A stretch of DNA of 64,000 nt from Pedobacter sp. D749 (lineage in GTDB: Bacteria > Bacteroidota > Bacteroidia > Sphingobacteriales > Sphingobacteriaceae): positions 4,092,001 to 4,156,000 of the forward strand of contig NZ_CP079218.1 in NCBI RefSeq assembly GCF_019317285.1, given 5' to 3'. The notes under the pieces were generated by a model. The model was not told the origin of the DNA, ran no database searches, and saw nothing but the letters and a program-made list of their open reading frames with translations. Made by a program: the position numbers and the translations under genes. Shown here piece by piece: positions 17,337 to 25,097 of the stretch (positions within the stretch are counted from its first letter, which is position 1; each line of letters begins with the position of its first letter).

Positions 17337-19395
17337 TGCTAAAATCGAACGATAAAGCTGCAATATGTGTTAGTTTCTGGTTAGTGGAATGGTCACCATC
17401 ATCAACCAGATAAACCTCATCAGCATGCCATTCAGTATTGTTTTGTATCACCTCACCATCACTTAAATTGCTTACAATCCGATCAACCAGCAAAGGATCG
17501 GCCTGCCCGGGTTTATGGTTAACAGAAAGATAAATGGAAGTTATAATCGCATTGATCTGGTAAATGGTCGACTGGATACCATACAAACCATTAAAATCGA
17601 TATGTTTCCGCATCGGTTCCTGGCTGGCCGATTCAATCGCTTCGCTTAAGGCCGATAAACTTAAATTGGCATTTTTTCGCGCCATGCGCGATTGATTTTC
17701 ATCCCGTGCAACCCGGTTTTGAATGGCAACTTCCAGGTAATCCAGACTGGCTTTAGATGCATTGACAATTTTTGCCTTTAACTGCCGGCTATCCCAAATC
17801 GGAAACAAATAGGTGGCAAAAATGGCAATCACACAGCCCAGCAGCGTGAAGATAATCCGGTCGTGCACAATATGATCGAAATGGCCCTGGTAACTGCCCA
17901 ATGTTAAAATAACCGCGGGGGTAATACATAACACACTTATCGTATAGTTTAAACGGTTAAAGGCATAAAAGCCCAATAAAAAAACCACTGAAAAAGACAA
18001 CAGCACCGCAGGACTTTTAACAAAATAAACGATAATCAGCCCGATTACTACGCCCCCCATACTCCCCTTTAAACGTTGTAAATTCCGTTTCCAGGTGATT
18101 GAAAATTTAGGCCTGGCTACAATAACCAGCGTAAGAAAAAGCCAGTAACTGTATTTGCTGGGTTCGAGCTGCCAGATGAGCAAAAAACCAAACAGGAAAC
18201 AAATGGCCAGTCGCAGTGAAAACCTGAAGATGGGCGATTTTAAGGTCAGGTGCTCCTGAATGGAAAAGCGATCGCCAGTAATAAATAAAGGATATGAAAT
18301 CGATCCGCTCAATTCTCGCAAGTGTTTCGCTGTCGTGCGCTCATTGCCCCTTATCATTTCGATAATGCGCACAATATCGTTCATGTTCGAAACCACCTTC
18401 AGTACAATTGATCGCTGGGTTTCGTTTAAACACTCCATTTCCTGCAATAACATCACGCGTTTCTGGTGATATTCCATATTGGTAGCCACCTCACCTTTAT
18501 AAGCTTTTGCCGAGCGAACGTGCCTGCCCAACTGCTCCAGCTCTTTGGCCAGCAATTCAATTAAGGTGGCAATCAGTTTCAGACTCGGACCAGTAGCCAA
18601 AGTTTTTCGAACCAAAGCATAATCATAATGCACCGCATTCAACTGCTCATACAAATCGATCAGTAACCGCGCCCGCTCCAACAACAACCGGCCTTTGGGG
18701 TTATCGGGATTCATGGCGTATTTATCGGTAAGCAACAGGTTCCGGATCAGCTCGTGTTTCTGGTTTACCTTAATGTGCAGTTTTATCGCTTCCTTCTGTT
18801 GCAGATCGAGCGGAACATCCACATCATAATTCTTCGCTTTAGCATTTAGAAATACCGCGCTGCTCATCAGGCATTCGAAAATGGCATGGTGAAGCGAGCG
18901 GTAAGGCCGCAACAAGGTCTGGATCAAACTAATCACGTAATACCAAACGCCACCAACCAGCATATAACTGCTAAAATAAAGTGGCCGCGCCGGGTGAAGA
19001 CCCATTACAAAGGTACATACAATCAAGGCCATGGTGCCAATTAGCGAGAGTTTCTGCCCATATACGGCAAGCATCGAAAAGCTAAAAGCAGCGATAATCA
19101 CCACAACCGCGGTAAGGTAAACATGATCCAAAACCGATGAAACCACCAGCGTGGTAGCGAAAAAGACAATAATGCTCCATAGCGCTGTTTTCAATTTGTT
19201 CAGCCGGTTATCAGGCAAATCGGTCAGGCTGATTAATAAAGCACCAACCCCTATTCCTTTTGCTGCTTCGGGATTGCCCAAGTAAAAGAATAAAATAATG
19301 GGCAATACCACGGTAATGGTGGTGCGCAGGGCATCAGAAAAGTACTCACCCAAAAAGAAATACGAAATGGTAGAGCCGATGCTGTTTTTGGGCAT
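17311..19395 (-). CDS. FUSC family inner-membrane protein (YccS/YhfK-like)
   Basis: 694 aa. Two blocks of hydrophobic segments, ~20-150 and ~385-515, each with about six spans, flank a soluble helical region and precede a long C-terminal cytoplasmic tail. This duplicated layout is typical of FUSC/aromatic-acid-exporter-like proteins (YccS, AaeB). The second half carries SYWLFLTLVIVARPKFSITW and RLKGSMGGVVIG, the conserved FUSC_2 region. The substrate is unknown. It stands alone, reading toward the repeat block, and its last ~8 codons are copied at ~16070-16095. Start at the ATG 19395, with MPKNSIGSTISYFF leading into the first amphipathic segment. Confidence 0.85.
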   Translation of the reverse strand: MPKNSIGSTISYFFLGEYFSDALRTTITVVLPIILFFYLGNPEAAKGIGVGALLISLTDLPDNRLNKLKTALWSIIVFFATTLVVSSVLDHVYLTAVVVIIAAFSFSMLAVYGQKLSLIGTMALIVCTFVMGLHPARPLYFSSYMLVGGVWYYVISLIQTLLRPYRSLHHAIFECLMSSAVFLNAKAKNYDVDVPLDLQQKEAIKLHIKVNQKHELIRNLLLTDKYAMNPDNPKGRLLLERARLLIDLYEQLNAVHYDYALVRKTLATGPSLKLIATLIELLAKELEQLGRHVRSAKAYKGEVATNMEYHQKRVMLLQEMECLNETQRSIVLKVVSNMNDIVRIIEMIRGNERTTAKHLRELSGSISYPLFITGDRFSIQEHLTLKSPIFRFSLRLAICFLFGFLLIWQLEPSKYSYWLFLTLVIVARPKFSITWKRNLQRLKGSMGGVVIGLIIVYFVKSPAVLLSFSVVFLLGFYAFNRLNYTISVLCITPAVILTLGSYQGHFDHIVHDRIIFTLLGCVIAIFATYLFPIWDSRQLKAKIVNASKASLDYLEVAIQNRVARDENQSRMARKNANLSLSALSEAIESASQEPMRKHIDFNGLYGIQSTIYQINAIITSIYLSVNHKPGQADPLLVDRIVSNLSDGEVIQNNTEWHADEVYLVDDGDHSTNQKLTHIAALSFDFSRFSAGFKG

Positions 19396-19707
19396 GAATA
19401 TGTTAATGAATGCTGATAATTGATAAAAGCTGCAAAGATAAGAGTTTTATAATGCATGCATAGCAAATGGTTACACAAAACCAGATACCGATCTGTTCTT
19501 TGGACTTTAGAAGGGTAATTGTGTATTCAGAACTTAATCTTATGTGGTACCCCATCCTAGCGCCCGAGGCCGGTGCAAAGGACTGAATGTGCTTTAAAAT
19601 AATCTCTAAGGTAAAATCTATCTATCCAAATTCCGGAAAGCACAAATCAACCCAATCCTACTATCCTACCCCGTGAAGACTTACGCTAGAATTGGGAATG
19701 ACGTAAG
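19396..19707. other. Gene-free stretch with first copy of a ~140-bp diverged repeat
   Basis: From ~19556 it carries the first of three diverged copies of a unit (cctagcgc..., gtgcaaag, actgaatgtgctttaaaa, aacccaatcctactatcc). The others start at ~19934 and ~20326. They delimit the 391-bp tandem duplication and may have mediated it. No gene is seen. Confidence 0.6.
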
Positions 19708-19866
19708 TTAAAGTGATACTAATATGATTACTATCCAGACTACACTAAAAACACTTCCAAAGTAGACCATTGGCATATTCTGTTTCAAGTTTTTCTTTAC
19801 GAATGCAGAATAAATAATCCATCCAATAAAGGCAATAAAATATAATGGGGCTGCAAATAATAACAT
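19708..19866 (-). CDS. Small two-span membrane peptide, copy A (52 aa)
   Basis: ATG at 19866, TAA at 19708. The peptide begins MLLFAAPLYFIAFIGWIIY, has a short basic loop (VKKNLKQNMP) and a second span FSVVWIVIILVSL at the C-terminus. Two hydrophobic helices with a positive loop suggest a genuine small membrane protein. I do not recognise a family. Being duplicated intact together with its upstream region argues that it is a gene and not noise. Confidence 0.6.
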   Translation of the reverse strand: MLLFAAPLYFIAFIGWIIYSAFVKKNLKQNMPMVYFGSVFSVVWIVIILVSL

Positions 19867-20098
19867 TTCAGTATGATTAACAATCAAATATAAATAAAAC
19901 TTATCACATCTACGCAGGTCAATAGAGTGACTATCCTAGCGCAAGTCTTAGCACCCGAGGCCCGTGCAAAGAACTGAATGTGCTTTAAAATAATCTCTAA
20001 GGCAAAAATCTACCTATCCAAATTCTGCAAAGCACAAGTCAACCCAATCCTACTATCCTACCCGTGAAGACTTACGCTAGAATTGGGAATGACGTAAG

Positions 20099-20257
20099 TT
20101 AAAGTGATACTAATATGATTACTATCCAGACTACACTAAAAACACTTCCAAAGTAGACCATTGGCATATTCTGTTTCAAGTTTTTCTTTACGAATGCAGA
20201 ATAAATAATCCATCCAATAAAGGCAATAAAATATAATGGGGCTGCAAATAATAACAT
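20099..20257 (-). CDS. Small two-span membrane peptide, copy B (52 aa)
   Basis: It appears identical in sequence to the copy at 19708-19866, shifted by 391 bp, with ATG at 20257 and TAA at 20099. The ~70 bp upstream are also the same, so both copies would share a promoter sequence. Function unknown. Possible roles for such peptides include membrane-stress modulators or toxin-like peptides, but nothing here decides between them. Confidence 0.6.
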   Translation of the reverse strand: MLLFAAPLYFIAFIGWIIYSAFVKKNLKQNMPMVYFGSVFSVVWIVIILVSL

Positions 20258-20477
20258 TTCAGTATGATTAACAATCAAATATAAATAAAACTTATCACAT
20301 CTACGCAGGTCAATAGAGTGACTATCCTAGCGCAAGTCTTAGCGCAGGAGGCCCGTGCAAAGAACTGACTTGTGCTTTAAAATAATCTCTAAGGTAAAAA
20401 TCTATCTATCAAAATTCTGGAAAGCAAAAGTTAACCCAATCCTACTATCCTACCCGCTAAGACTCGCGCTAGAATGG

Positions 20478-20897
20478 TTATAATTTAAAAAAGTTTTTTA
20501 TATTGCTTTGGATCATTTCAATAAATGGTTTCGACAAGAAAAAGCTAACTATTTCCCAAATCAATAGTAATCCTCCAACTATAGCAGCCCAAATTGTAGC
20601 TCTTCTAACTCTAGTTTCATTATTTTCAACTCGCGTTGCTAGTAATTCTTTTGATTTTTCTTTTGAAACGTAACCACCCGATTCAAGTAATAAAGAACCT
20701 TCTAAGGTGATAAAATATTTTTTGCTATCATGTTGTGATATATAACCATCTTTAACCAATTTATCTAAGAACGGATCTAATGGAAAATCAACATTCAAAC
20801 CTACCCAATAGATTGTTATTTCAGTTATAGATAAGTTACCTCCATTAAAATGAGTTAGTATATCATCTAATATTTTGAAATATTTATACTCACGCAT
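20478..20897 (-). CDS. Hypothetical protein with winged-helix-like N-terminus and C-terminal membrane span
   Basis: 139 aa. Residues ~1-75 (YFKILDDILTHF...DPFLDKLVKDGYISQ...KYFITLEGSLLLESGG) have the helix and wing pattern of a winged helix, including a YFITLEG-type wing strand. A basic linker (RVENNETRVRRA) leads to one hydrophobic span (~105-122, IWAAIVGGLLLIWEIVSFFL) and a short tail. It could be a membrane-tethered DNA- or protein-binding module. I do not recognise the family. It lies alone, AT-rich like the islet that follows. Confidence 0.55.
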   Translation of the reverse strand: MREYKYFKILDDILTHFNGGNLSITEITIYWVGLNVDFPLDPFLDKLVKDGYISQHDSKKYFITLEGSLLLESGGYVSKEKSKELLATRVENNETRVRRATIWAAIVGGLLLIWEIVSFFLSKPFIEMIQSNIKNFFKL

Positions 20898-21209
20898 TGC
20901 ATTTTGGGATTTAAAGTTTGTTGTCTCGGTTAAATTTTTCTTTCTAAGTTAACAAAATTAACCAGGAGACTGCTTAGAATTCCTTATAATCAAAAATAGA
21001 TTATGTAATAATTTACCACCATTTCCTTTTTTTTAATTAGGCAAAACTTTTTCCCAAGTGGGTATAGCTATCTAATTTAACTTGTTCAAAAAGATTGCTT
21101 CACTCCACTTCAAACCCATACCCTTCGGTTCGCAATGACGATTGGCCGACGAAGAACTATAAAACAGACTTATATGTACTGGGCTGTCTCTCAACAGCCC
21201 AGTAATATT
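20898..21209. other. AT-rich intergenic stretch with dispersed repeat and hairpin
   Basis: No gene is seen. It holds one copy of the agattgcttcac...ttcgcaatgacga dispersed repeat (~21091-21140) and the hairpin at 21178-21203. Confidence 0.5.
21178..21203. terminator. Hairpin downstream of the RadC-like gene
   Basis: Perfect 10-bp arms actgggctgt / acagcccagt with a 6-nt loop. It lies just after the stop of the minus-strand gene ending at 21210. There is no strong T-run on the minus side; on the plus side aatatttt follows. Probably a transcript-end hairpin. Confidence 0.5.
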
Positions 21210-21656
21210 TTAATCCCTATACCCATCCCTAAAACTATAATGCGTTTGTGCATTACAGATTACATAATCAATAATTTCGATGTTTAGCTTTGCACAGGTA
21301 TTAAAACAGGTGCTTACAAAAAGTTCATCAAGTGGGTTAACCTTAATGTTTTTAACATCGCAATAGTTTAACACCAGTACACCATAAGCATTGCAGGCAA
21401 CAGCCAAGCCTGCCAGTTGCTGTATGCAGTTAATCGGTTTTGCCTGCCGCTTTAGTTTGTACCAGCAAAAAACCTCGTGGTTTTGGTTTACAAACAGCAC
21501 ATACCAATCGCAGGCCTTACCGGATGATGGTTTGCCGCGGAGCTGTTTTAAAAATTGAGTTGAATTTTGGGCCAGGTTTACATTTACCGGCCTTTTGAGT
21601 GTGTGATAACCGAACTTAAGTTCAGCTAAAGCAATTTCATTTTTTGTTAGTTGCAT
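21210..21656 (-). CDS. RadC/JAB-like protein with degenerate metal-binding motif
   Basis: 148 aa from the ATG at 21656. A longer in-frame start (21836) would add 60 odd residues overlapping a dispersed repeat, so I reject it. The fold signature is in the second half: WYVLFVNQNHEVFCW, then LAVACNAYGVLVLNYC, and a tail LNIEIIDYVICNAQTHYSFRDG that matches the RadC ending (leucine-rich, IDHIIV.., YYSF). The HxHPSG metal motif expected after the VLVLN strand reads NYCDVKNIKVN here, so zinc ligands are missing. A peptidase or nuclease activity is therefore unlikely; it may be a binding remnant. RadC-like genes commonly ride on mobile elements. Confidence 0.6.
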   Translation of the reverse strand: MQLTKNEIALAELKFGYHTLKRPVNVNLAQNSTQFLKQLRGKPSSGKACDWYVLFVNQNHEVFCWYKLKRQAKPINCIQQLAGLAVACNAYGVLVLNYCDVKNIKVNPLDELFVSTCFNTCAKLNIEIIDYVICNAQTHYSFRDGYRD

Positions 21657-22028
21657 TTTAAAAAAATTAAATACATGCCTAACTGTGTTCGCGACATAAA
21701 TATAGCAAAATATTATTAGTTGGAGAAATAAATTGAAGGTGATGATAAAGATTTTGATTTTGAAAAATGAACCCAGACTTCCGACCTCGGTCACCAGCCT
21801 CCCGACCAAAAAGATTGCTTCACGCCACCATAACAACCCTTCCCTTCAATTCGCAATGACGAAGCGGGTCAGTTAATTACCAATAACCAAACTTTAATGA
21901 TCAAACAGCGACCGCATATCACGATAATGCACCAAACCTCGGTCCTTGGTCTTGCCGACTAATTTAACCATTATCAAAACAATTGCCTTTTAAAAAGAAT
22001 TATATAAGTACACCTATAACAATTTGAT

Positions 22029-22220
22029 ATGAAAACGAAAATAATAATCTTAATGGCCGCCTTTGGCCTGGCATTGTCAGCCTGTAGCGGTAAAAAGGCT
22101 GATCAGGAAAATGCTGATAGTACGTATAAATACTCGGATACGAGCAAAGTGATTGATAGTACAAAGACCGATTCTACAGCAGATTCGACTACGAATGCCC
22201 CGGCAGATGTAAAAAATTAA
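22029..22220 (+). CDS. Small Ser/Thr/Asp-rich lipoprotein
   Basis: 63 aa. The lipoprotein signal MKTKIIILMAAFGLALSAC carries the lipobox LSAC (Cys19); the mature 45 residues are hydrophilic (KADQENADSTYKYSD, then repeated DST/DSTT). Such short disordered lipoproteins are common in Sphingobacteriaceae and have no assigned function. It has its own rho-independent terminator 20 bp after the stop. Confidence 0.75.
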   Translation: MKTKIIILMAAFGLALSACSGKKADQENADSTYKYSDTSKVIDSTKTDSTADSTTNAPADVKN

Positions 22221-22241
22221 AGAAAATGAACAAACGACTAG

Positions 22242-22276
22242 CGCTCATACTGCAAAAGTATGGGCGTTTTTTTTTT
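22242..22276 (+). terminator. Rho-independent terminator of the small lipoprotein gene
   Basis: Stem cgctcatact / agtatgggcg (one G-T pair), 5-nt loop, followed by ten T residues. Confidence 0.92.
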
Positions 22277-22284
22277 ATGAATAA

Positions 22285-22332
22285 TGGTGACCCCTCAGGG
22301 GTTCGAACCCTGGACCCACAGATTAAGAGTCT
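22285..22332 (-). other. 3' half of a tRNA-Lys(CTT): tRNA remnant / probable attachment-site scar
   Basis: Read on the minus strand it has an ACTCTTAATCTG anticodon loop region with CTT, the T-arm cagggttcgaacccctg, an aggggtc acceptor strand, then A-CCA at 22285. The 5' half (acceptor, D-arm) is absent and replaced by unrelated AT-rich DNA. A tRNA 3' end ending in CCA without its 5' half is the usual scar left by integration of an element at a tRNA gene. Confidence 0.75.
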
Positions 22333-22333
22333 T

Positions 22334-22600
22334 CTAGCCCAATCGTCCTATAATAAGGTAAAATATACTTTTCTGATTTACACCAACTATTTTTGAAATC
22401 GCAAAATTGTTCTCCGTTACGTATTTGTTACGGTTTTCCCGAGCAATTGGAATAGCATTTACGTCAGTGTGGGGAGGCTGAAAACCTATAGGAATGAAAT
22501 TAGCCAGAACCAACTTGTAAAATTCTTGTAATAGGAGTTGTACCTTGTTCAGGAGAGAACTGCAGATTCGGCAAAAGGAGTGTCGCCATAAAGATGGATT
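22334..22600 (-). pseudogene. Open frame fused to the tRNA remnant, possible truncated HTH fragment
   Basis: The minus frame ending at TAG (22336-22334) reads ...ENRNKYVTENNFAISKIVG followed by VNQKSIFYLIIGR. The end looks like the first helices of an XRE/phage-repressor-type HTH that breaks off at the tRNA remnant. There is no good start codon and the upstream part is unrecognisable. It may be chance. Confidence 0.25.
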
Positions 22601-22626
22601 CTATCCTTAAAGGAAGGATAGAATCC
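22596..22626. repeat. Perfect 13-bp hairpin
   Basis: Arms ggattctatcctt and aaggatagaatcc around aaagg. There is no T-run, so it is not a classical terminator. It lies in the gene-poor part of the islet. Confidence 0.7.
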
Positions 22627-23123
22627 TAATAATAACTCAATTGATTAACCAATTTAGATGGCCACTATGAATTGAAATGTAGGCGTTACATTCGTAGAAA
22701 TATACATTATGCACAGAATGGAATGATTTGGAATTTGCCCAACAACGTGCCATTGCCGAGAAGGTAATAGAATTTATCACCTTAGGCCCGTTACTTAGAT
22801 ATCCCCTTTCCAATCCTCGCGGGCCTCTACAAACCAGCCGACGTAACCTCATAAATACCTTGCCTGAGCCTTAAAACACTAGAGATCTCAGATAATATTG
22901 TTCATTCGGGGTCATAGGAATTCGACTTAGTGAAGCCGAAATTTCAATGCACAATAAGCACAATGCTAATATAAAATCAATGTATAACCAAGCGCTGTTG
23001 AGAATCATTTTAAATTGAGAATTTTTACAACATTATGTTGTAAATTTTATAAATTAGATTATAAAAAATTAAGGCGGTTTCCGAAAAGCCTGAAATGAGT
23101 AGGAAATAATTTATTTTCATTAA
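22627..23123. other. Gene-free part of the islet before the RiPP operon
   Basis: The only long open frame (22637-22852, minus) has no protein-like features. Towards 23000 the DNA becomes markedly AT-rich. The stretch includes the 21-bp palindrome at 23024-23044 and must carry the promoter of the peptide gene at 23125. Confidence 0.5.
23024..23044. promoter_or_regulatory. 21-bp perfect palindrome upstream of RiPP precursor (candidate operator)
   Basis: Arms tttacaacat and atgttgtaaa around a single t. It lies ~80 bp before the precursor ATG, in the probable promoter region. Perfect symmetry of this size suggests a homodimeric repressor or activator site; no regulator gene is visible beside it. 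Confidence 0.5.
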
Positions 23124-23124
23124 A

Positions 23125-23295
23125 ATGAAAGAGCAAAATTCTTTAACTGAAATCGGTTCGCAAACTATTTCTGGCGGCTATGTAAGTGTCGTGGCCTATG
23201 GACAAGTGGCCTTTACTCCTGAAGAAGATGATGTTGCAAATAAATCGCAATGTAACAGCTTAGGGTGTCAGCAATATCCTTGTATATGGGATTAA
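23125..23295 (+). CDS. Candidate RiPP precursor peptide (56 aa, CX4CX4C core)
   Basis: The peptide begins MKEQNSLTEIGSQTISGG, a short acidic/polar leader with a double-glycine-like ISGG at 15-18. A second part (YVSVVAYGQVAFTPEEDD) follows, then a cysteine-rich tail with C43, C48 and C53 spaced exactly five residues apart, ending CIWD. The ATG follows an A-rich tract (ttaaa). The maturase gene starts 66 bp downstream. Short length, a leader, a C-terminal cysteine array and an adjacent radical SAM/SPASM enzyme together are the pattern of rSAM-modified peptides (sactipeptide/ranthipeptide types and the Bacteroidales double-glycine group). The modification type is not known. I do not recognise the exact family. 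Confidence 0.75.
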   Translation: MKEQNSLTEIGSQTISGGYVSVVAYGQVAFTPEEDDVANKSQCNSLGCQQYPCIWD

Positions 23296-23361
23296 CCCAT
23301 TCTAATTGGATAAGTAAACCTTTAAAAAAGGCGGTATTAATAGTAGTCTAAAAGCAGAATT

Positions 23362-24714
23362 ATGAAATATAGTCAATTCAATTCAGTTATTAGTTATCAA
23401 AACAACTTTTTGTTATACAACTCTTTTACAAATAGTTATCTCGTTATACAGCCTTTTTTAAAGGATCTTTTAGAAGCGTCCAGGTATCACAATGAAATCG
23501 ATGATTTAGCCAATGTACATCCGTTGTTTTATAACGATTTGATAAAGAATGGTTTTTTCGTTGAAAATTCCGAAGATGAGGTTCAAAAAGTTAGAAGTAA
23601 AGTTGAAGTGATTGATAACACTGATCAAGAATATACTTTGACAATCAATCCAACAATGAACTGTAATTTCAAATGCTGGTATTGCTACGAAACCCATATT
23701 AAAAAATCAAACATGGAAGAGGCTAATGTTGCCAAAACTAAAGCCCTTATTTCAAACATTCTTTCCGCAGAAAACCTAAAGCTTTTCAAACTCCAGTTTT
23801 TTGGTGGTGAGCCTTTATTAAATTATCAAGATGCGGTTAAACCAATTCTTAGTTATTGTTTAGAAAAGGCTAAGGAAAAAGATATAAACTTACTTGTATC
23901 TATAACAACAAATGGTTACTTAATCAATGAGAGTATGTTACCATTATTTCATGCAGTTGGTCCAAACAATATTATTTTTCAAATTACTTTGGATGGTTCA
24001 GAGGATGACCATGATAGTGTTCGGTTTGTCTCCAAAACAAAAGGATCTTATAAAGAAATTCTTGATAGAATTAGATTACTTCTCAAGTCTGGATTACTTG
24101 TTAGAGCACGTATCAATTATACAATAAAAAATATCCAGAAATGTGTTAATATTATTGAAGATTTTAAAGCACTAACACACGAAGAAAAGAGCCGTCTAAT
24201 TTTTTCATTTCACCGGGTTTGGCAAGATTCTCAAGCCAAAGATTATGCTAATGTCATAGAACCGACTATCAAATATTTCAAGAATCAAGGTTTTAACGTA
24301 AAAACGGAGTACTCATTAGATAGCGTTAATAACTCATGCTATGGGGATAAGTTGAATAGTGCTGTCGTCAACTTTAATGGTGACGTTTATAAATGTACAG
24401 CCCGAGATTTTACATCAGATTCAAAAAATGGTGTACTATCAGATAATGGCAGCATTGATTGGAATCAAGAAATGCTTATTAATAGAATGAATGTTAAGTT
24501 TAAGAATAAACCTTGCCTAAGCTGCAAGATTTTGCCTATCTGTAATGGCGGTTGTTCTCAGCATGCTTACGAAAATCTAAATGGTCCAGGCTATTGCGTT
24601 TATAATTTCGACGAAAATAAAAAAGATAGATTAATAATTTCCCGATTTGAGGAAATATTGCATGACCATAACATTCCATATGACTTGAACGGACTTATAG
24701 AAAATTTTGACTAA
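23362..24714 (+). CDS. Radical SAM/SPASM peptide maturase
   Basis: 450 aa. Residues 1-~90 have a PqqD/RRE-like pattern (YNSFTNSYLVI...LFYNDLIKNGFFVE), suited to holding a leader peptide. The radical SAM core starts ~91 with the 4Fe-4S motif C101-x3-C105-x2-C108 (CNFKCWYC); FFGGEPLL (147-154) is the SAM-binding GGE strand, and SITTNGYL is another core strand. A SPASM domain at the C-terminus supplies C326, C345, C385, C388, C394, C398 and C412 for auxiliary clusters. It is expected to modify the peptide encoded at 23125, probably on the cysteine tail by thioether or C-C cross-links. No transporter or peptidase is adjacent. Low-GC composition like the rest of the islet suggests transfer. Confidence 0.92.
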   Translation: MKYSQFNSVISYQNNFLLYNSFTNSYLVIQPFLKDLLEASRYHNEIDDLANVHPLFYNDLIKNGFFVENSEDEVQKVRSKVEVIDNTDQEYTLTINPTMNCNFKCWYCYETHIKKSNMEEANVAKTKALISNILSAENLKLFKLQFFGGEPLLNYQDAVKPILSYCLEKAKEKDINLLVSITTNGYLINESMLPLFHAVGPNNIIFQITLDGSEDDHDSVRFVSKTKGSYKEILDRIRLLLKSGLLVRARINYTIKNIQKCVNIIEDFKALTHEEKSRLIFSFHRVWQDSQAKDYANVIEPTIKYFKNQGFNVKTEYSLDSVNNSCYGDKLNSAVVNFNGDVYKCTARDFTSDSKNGVLSDNGSIDWNQEMLINRMNVKFKNKPCLSCKILPICNGGCSQHAYENLNGPGYCVYNFDENKKDRLIISRFEEILHDHNIPYDLNGLIENFD

Positions 24715-24887
24715 TCACAGAGATGACAATATTATGAAAAAAATTTAAATATAAAATTTATGGTTTAATTCCACTTGAAATTGTTTTTTTAAAAAAATTT
24801 GGGCAATGTCATATATGATTTTTACTGCAAGTAAACTAGATAGCTATTCAACCCTATAGCAAAATTGACATTTGTTTGCATTTATTT
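24715..24887. other. AT-rich tail after the maturase gene
   Basis: It contains an imperfect A/T palindrome (24778-24800, gtttttttaaaaaaattt) that could end the RiPP transcript. No gene is seen. Confidence 0.4.
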
Positions 24888-25097
24888 TTACGCCTTGAAA
24901 CCGCACGAATCTATAAATCGTTGTAACGCGCCTGGTGAAACCAAAGGATTACCAATCAGGTTTTGCTGGTGTTTCTTTACCCGCCTGGTCCGGTGCAGTA
25001 ATATGTCCGGCTATAGAGTTGGGATCATTCTTTCTCTTAACTTCCTGATTGTCTTCCCCTTTCTATCACAAGTTTTAGCGGCTCTAGGCTTAGCCAT
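24888..25097 (-). pseudogene. 69-codon basic ORF interrupted by an in-frame amber codon
   Basis: From ATG 25097 the frame gives MAKPRAAKTCDRKGKTIRK and so on for 28 codons to TAG at 25013-25011. It then continues in the same frame (LLHRTRRVKKHQQNLIGNPL, then a tail ending FIDSCGFKA) to TAA at 24888. Both halves are Lys/Arg-rich and share the frame, which suggests one small DNA-binding-like protein with a nonsense mutation. The family is unrecognised. The opposite strand also has a 79-codon frame, less protein-like. Confidence 0.35.

Larger units (their letters stand above)
19691..20472. repeat. 391-bp tandem duplication (two full units)
   Basis: The sequence starting attgggaatgacgtaagtta at 19691 recurs at 20082, a period of 391 bp. 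Within the peptide-coding portion the two units appear identical, so the duplication is recent or kept uniform by conversion. The third boundary repeat at ~20326 is followed by different DNA. Confidence 0.85.

Noticed and set aside
21657..21836. Longer start of the RadC-like protein
   Set aside because: The extension comes from dispersed-repeat and AT-rich DNA and is not conserved-looking.
22637..22852. 71-codon minus frame in the islet
   Set aside because: No protein-like pattern, rich in rare residues, no start context.
23125..23295. Chance ORF instead of precursor
   Set aside because: Position before the maturase, leader-like start and strict cysteine spacing argue against chance, so it is kept as a feature.
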